NCBI GenBank assembly: GCA_902810075.1
Contig: LR778135.1
Span: forward strand, 3,224,001 to 3,288,000
Direction of reading: 5' to 3'
DNA: 64,000 nucleotides
From: Ruminococcaceae bacterium BL-6
GTDB taxonomy: Bacteria > Bacillota > Clostridia > Oscillospirales > Acutalibacteraceae
This document shows, piece by piece, positions 61,724 to 64,000 of this stretch (the first letter of the stretch is position 1; the number at the start of each line of letters is the position of its first letter). The position numbers and the translations under genes are program-made. The notes below the pieces were generated by a model, which worked only from the letters and a program-made list of their open reading frames with translations, was not told the origin of the DNA and did not search any database.

Positions 61724-63817
61724 TCAGATTTTCCCATCCAGTTTGGCATGTATGACAAAACGCATGTCGCGGTTGTCGCTGACACACGTGGAAAGGGTCA
61801 CGACCCGGTCCGCCGGGCCGGCTTTCACCCCGGTATCGTACAGAGAAAGCTTCGTCATTTTTTTCAGGTAGGCGGAAAAGGCGTTTTGATTGGCGAAGGA
61901 ACGGGTATATGCGTCGCTGTCCGGCGCGGCTTCATGGACGGAAAAAATTTCGCCGGCGGCTTTTCCGTTTTTGCCGTACAGCTCCAGAACCGGATGCGCC
62001 TCGTAATACTCTTTCGACCGGAATTTGCAGAGGGCGGCGAACATGGAGCCGTCGTTCATATTGTGGCCGTAAAGGATGGAGTGTCTGGCGGAAAAGCCCT
62101 CCCGGATCCGGGAATCCATGAAAATCGCGCCGACGATGTTCTTGCTTTTATAAAAAGTATGGTCCAGATAATAGGCGTTGTCTTTTCCCTGCACGACGGG
62201 GTAGCTCAATTGGGTATCCGGCAGGCGCACCCAGCCGACCGCGTCGCCGTTCTGGGCGGCCAGCTTCTGATAATCGAAGGAAAACGGCTTTTCCGCAGCG
62301 CTTGCGCTCTTCTGCGCCATATCCTTCACGGGGTCGGAAGCCACCGTTTGGGCGGCCTTCTGATATTCCCTGCCGGCGCTTTGATAACGGGCGTATGCCG
62401 AATAAAACCTCACGCAGCAGACGGTGAGCACGATCAGGCAGACGGCCGCCGTCACCAGCTTCCAGCGCCGGCGGAGCATCCGCCCCAGCCTTCTGACGGC
62501 GGGCAGAAATTTTGCGGCATAGAAGGGTATCGCGGCCCCAAGCGGTCTGCCGCCTTCCGCCGGCGCAAGCGGGGAAAGCGGAATGGCCCCGGGGCCCGCT
62601 CCGTCCTGTTGCGCCCCGGGCGGCAGGGCCGGGCCGCTGGTTTCAGCCGCGGCTTCGGCTTCCGTTCCCCGCGCAAAAGCGGGCCGGGCCGGCGCCATGG
62701 AGAAGGCGGAGACCGCCGCGACGATTGGGACGGACAGGATGACGCCGAGGCTGCCGGAAAACGCCTGCATGATTTCGATCCCGATCCCGTAGGAATTGAT
62801 GATCTGGATATAGGACAGGTCATAGACGTAATTCGACACCAGCATGGTGATGGAGCCGCCCGCAAAAGCCAGAATCAGCGTGGTGGACATGGTGCCCATC
62901 ATGTCGCGCCCGACGTTGATGCCCGACGCGAACAGCTCCCGCCTGCTCAGGGAAGGATTCTTCTCGTGGATCTCGTTGATCGTGGAGGCGACGGACATCG
63001 CCACATCCATCGCGGCGCCGAGGGAGGCGATCAGCAGCCCGGAAAAGAGCAGGCCCCCCACCTGTATTTTGCTGCTCTCCGCCAGAAACAGCAGGTTTTC
63101 GATGTCGGACACGTTGTATCCGGAAATTCCGGAAAAGTACCCGAAGCCGGTCGCCGCCGCGCCCGCGATGACGACGGCCGCAACCGTGCCGATGATCGAG
63201 CAGGCCGTCTTTTTCGACGGGCCGCCGATCAGGTACATCGTCACCAGCGTCGTGACGGCCGCCACGAGCACGGCCGCCCAGAACGGGGAGAATCCCCGGA
63301 GCACCAGGGGCAGATAAAGCCAAAAGATACACGCCAGGGTGAAAATCAGGCTGACGGAGGATTTCAGGCCCTGCTTCCCGGCAATCAGGCAGAGGACCAG
63401 GAAGAACAGGAACACGAAAGCATAGATGACGCCTTCCCGGTCGGCGTTGTAGACCGAGGTGACCGAAATATCCCCGGAAACGCTCTGGATCGCGATCACC
63501 TTCATGCCGGGCTTGCAGCCCGCGCCGAACAGATATCCGGCCGCGCTGGTGGCGTCGACCGTCTGTCCCTTTTTGGGGCCGGTGAGCATGAGCAGGCGCA
63601 CCTGCTGCTCGCCGTAGCGGCGGCCGTCCTCCTGAATGTTGTCCTTCACGACCTCCACCACCCTGGCGCGCTCGAACGTGCGCCCCACGGAGGTGACCAG
63701 CTCGGGCTTCTGCACCTGGTTGATAAAATACAGGAAAACGAAAAATCCCGCCGCCAGAAGGGCGATGACCGCCCTTCGCCGGTTTGCCTTTTTATCTCCG
63801 AACAGTCTCGTCATCAT
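61724..63817 (-). CDS. YibE/F-family membrane protein fused to a class B sortase
   Basis: A single 697-residue frame joins two known protein types. Residues about 1-400 are a YibE/F-like polytopic membrane protein (signal-anchor helix, an OB-like segment VVEVVKDNIQEDGRRYGEQQ, then about seven helices with MDVAMSVASTINEIHEKNP). A Pro/Ala/Gly-rich linker follows (about 400-435). From about 450 there is a membrane helix and a class B sortase catalytic domain with His585 (LYGHNM), Cys678 (TLSTCVS) and Arg686 (RDMRFVIHAKL), all three catalytic residues. Sortase B anchors surface proteins to peptidoglycan. ATG 63817 has GAGG 8 nt upstream. No frameshift or internal start with a ribosome site separates the halves that I can see. 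Confidence 0.88.
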   Translation of the reverse strand: MMTRLFGDKKANRRRAVIALLAAGFFVFLYFINQVQKPELVTSVGRTFERARVVEVVKDNIQEDGRRYGEQQVRLLMLTGPKKGQTVDATSAAGYLFGAGCKPGMKVIAIQSVSGDISVTSVYNADREGVIYAFVFLFFLVLCLIAGKQGLKSSVSLIFTLACIFWLYLPLVLRGFSPFWAAVLVAAVTTLVTMYLIGGPSKKTACSIIGTVAAVVIAGAAATGFGYFSGISGYNVSDIENLLFLAESSKIQVGGLLFSGLLIASLGAAMDVAMSVASTINEIHEKNPSLSRRELFASGINVGRDMMGTMSTTLILAFAGGSITMLVSNYVYDLSYIQIINSYGIGIEIMQAFSGSLGVILSVPIVAAVSAFSMAPARPAFARGTEAEAAAETSGPALPPGAQQDGAGPGAIPLSPLAPAEGGRPLGAAIPFYAAKFLPAVRRLGRMLRRRWKLVTAAVCLIVLTVCCVRFYSAYARYQSAGREYQKAAQTVASDPVKDMAQKSASAAEKPFSFDYQKLAAQNGDAVGWVRLPDTQLSYPVVQGKDNAYYLDHTFYKSKNIVGAIFMDSRIREGFSARHSILYGHNMNDGSMFAALCKFRSKEYYEAHPVLELYGKNGKAAGEIFSVHEAAPDSDAYTRSFANQNAFSAYLKKMTKLSLYDTGVKAGPADRVVTLSTCVSDNRDMRFVIHAKLDGKI

Positions 63818-63877
63818 GTGCGTATCCTCATGGTTCCTTTCCTTTTTTATGTGAAGCGGGCCGCGGCATTCGATGCC

Positions 63878-63910
63878 AAAGGGGCGGAAAGCTTTCACTT
63901 TACGCCCCTT
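63878..63910 (-). terminator. Likely terminator of the gene entering from the right edge
   Basis: AAGGGGCG/CGCCCCTT stem with a short T run on the minus strand, 36 bp after the stop at 63946. Confidence 0.45.
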
Positions 63911-63945
63911 GAAACGGCTGCAGAAAATCGGATTGCCGTCTTTCT

Positions 63946-64000
63946 TTATTTGCTGGCTCTGCTTCTTTTCTCTTTCAAAGCGGCAAGGCCGACTGCGGCA
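63946..64000 (-). CDS. C-terminal end of a gene continuing beyond the window (possible sortase-anchored protein)
   Basis: The last 17 codons of a minus-strand frame are visible and read AAVGLAALKEKRSRASK before TAA. A short hydrophobic stretch followed by a basic tail is how sortase sorting signals end, but also how many membrane proteins end. The adjacent sortase B fusion makes a sortase substrate attractive. The diagnostic LPxTG/NPxTG-like motif would lie outside the window. Confidence 0.4.
   Translation of the reverse strand, partial: AAVGLAALKEKRSRASK

Overview
The window is GC-rich bacterial chromosome with dense, mostly minus-strand operons. A ypeB spore-germination gene, an ECF-type vitamin transport module, YesM/YesN-type sugar regulation, a class B sortase and ClpE point to a spore-forming member of the Clostridia. 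Gene style and GC content suggest the Oscillospiraceae/Ruminococcaceae group; this placement is an inference, because no rRNA is present.

Layout. 0-2 kb: the end of aroC and pheA (chorismate to phenylalanine). 2.1-5.2 kb: a chemoreceptor gene, then an 846-bp segment bounded by a perfect 20-bp inverted repeat that carries a FimB-sized tyrosine recombinase and a perfect-consensus outward promoter. 5.2-7.5 kb: a CsoR-type metal sensor and a P1B metal ATPase. 7.6-11.5 kb: metF, a stand-alone MetH reactivation protein and a MetH without its own reactivation domain. 11.5-15.6 kb: an accessory stretch with two copies of a short repeat element, a DMT transporter, an XRE regulator with repeated operators, small unknown genes, a candidate small RNA, and 177-bp tandem repeats that each contain the 3' end of the adjacent tRNA-Gln. 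15.6-16 kb: tRNA Gly-Arg-His-Gln cluster. 16-29 kb: housekeeping genes (clpE, pgsA, a CvpA-like gene, a DUF5711 gene, truA, ecfT-ecfA2-ecfA1, a methyltransferase, glmM, ruvBAC). 29-32 kb: ypeB and a DUF4349 lipoprotein. 32-42 kb: a YesM/YesN two-component system divergent from a sugar ABC transporter and a LacZ-type beta-galactosidase. 42-50.5 kb: a complete arginine cluster argGHCJBDF with an ARG box at its head. 50.5-53.5 kb: a flavin reductase-like protein, a sirtuin, and a TPP riboswitch leading to an ECF S component. 53.5-57.5 kb: a GntR regulator divergent from a fructuronate reductase-type gene and uxuA. 57.5-64 kb: a second chemoreceptor with an attenuator-like leader, an EAL-CBS-GGDEF protein, a YibE/F-sortase B fusion, and the end of another gene.

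The strongest candidate for an undescribed system is the segment at 4285-5130. The recombinase keeps all expected catalytic residues. The repeats at the two ends are identical and inverted, and the segment lies directly upstream of the chemoreceptor at 2107-4230. In the orientation seen here the consensus promoter (5027-5055) fires away from the chemoreceptor into a terminator. Inversion would aim it at the chemoreceptor, about 120 bases from its start codon. This predicts phase-variable chemoreceptor expression, with this assembly in the OFF state. Other notable items are a response regulator whose receiver domain is complete only if translation starts at ATC, the YibE/F-sortase fusion, the tRNA-Gln 3'-end repeats, and two possible small RNAs.
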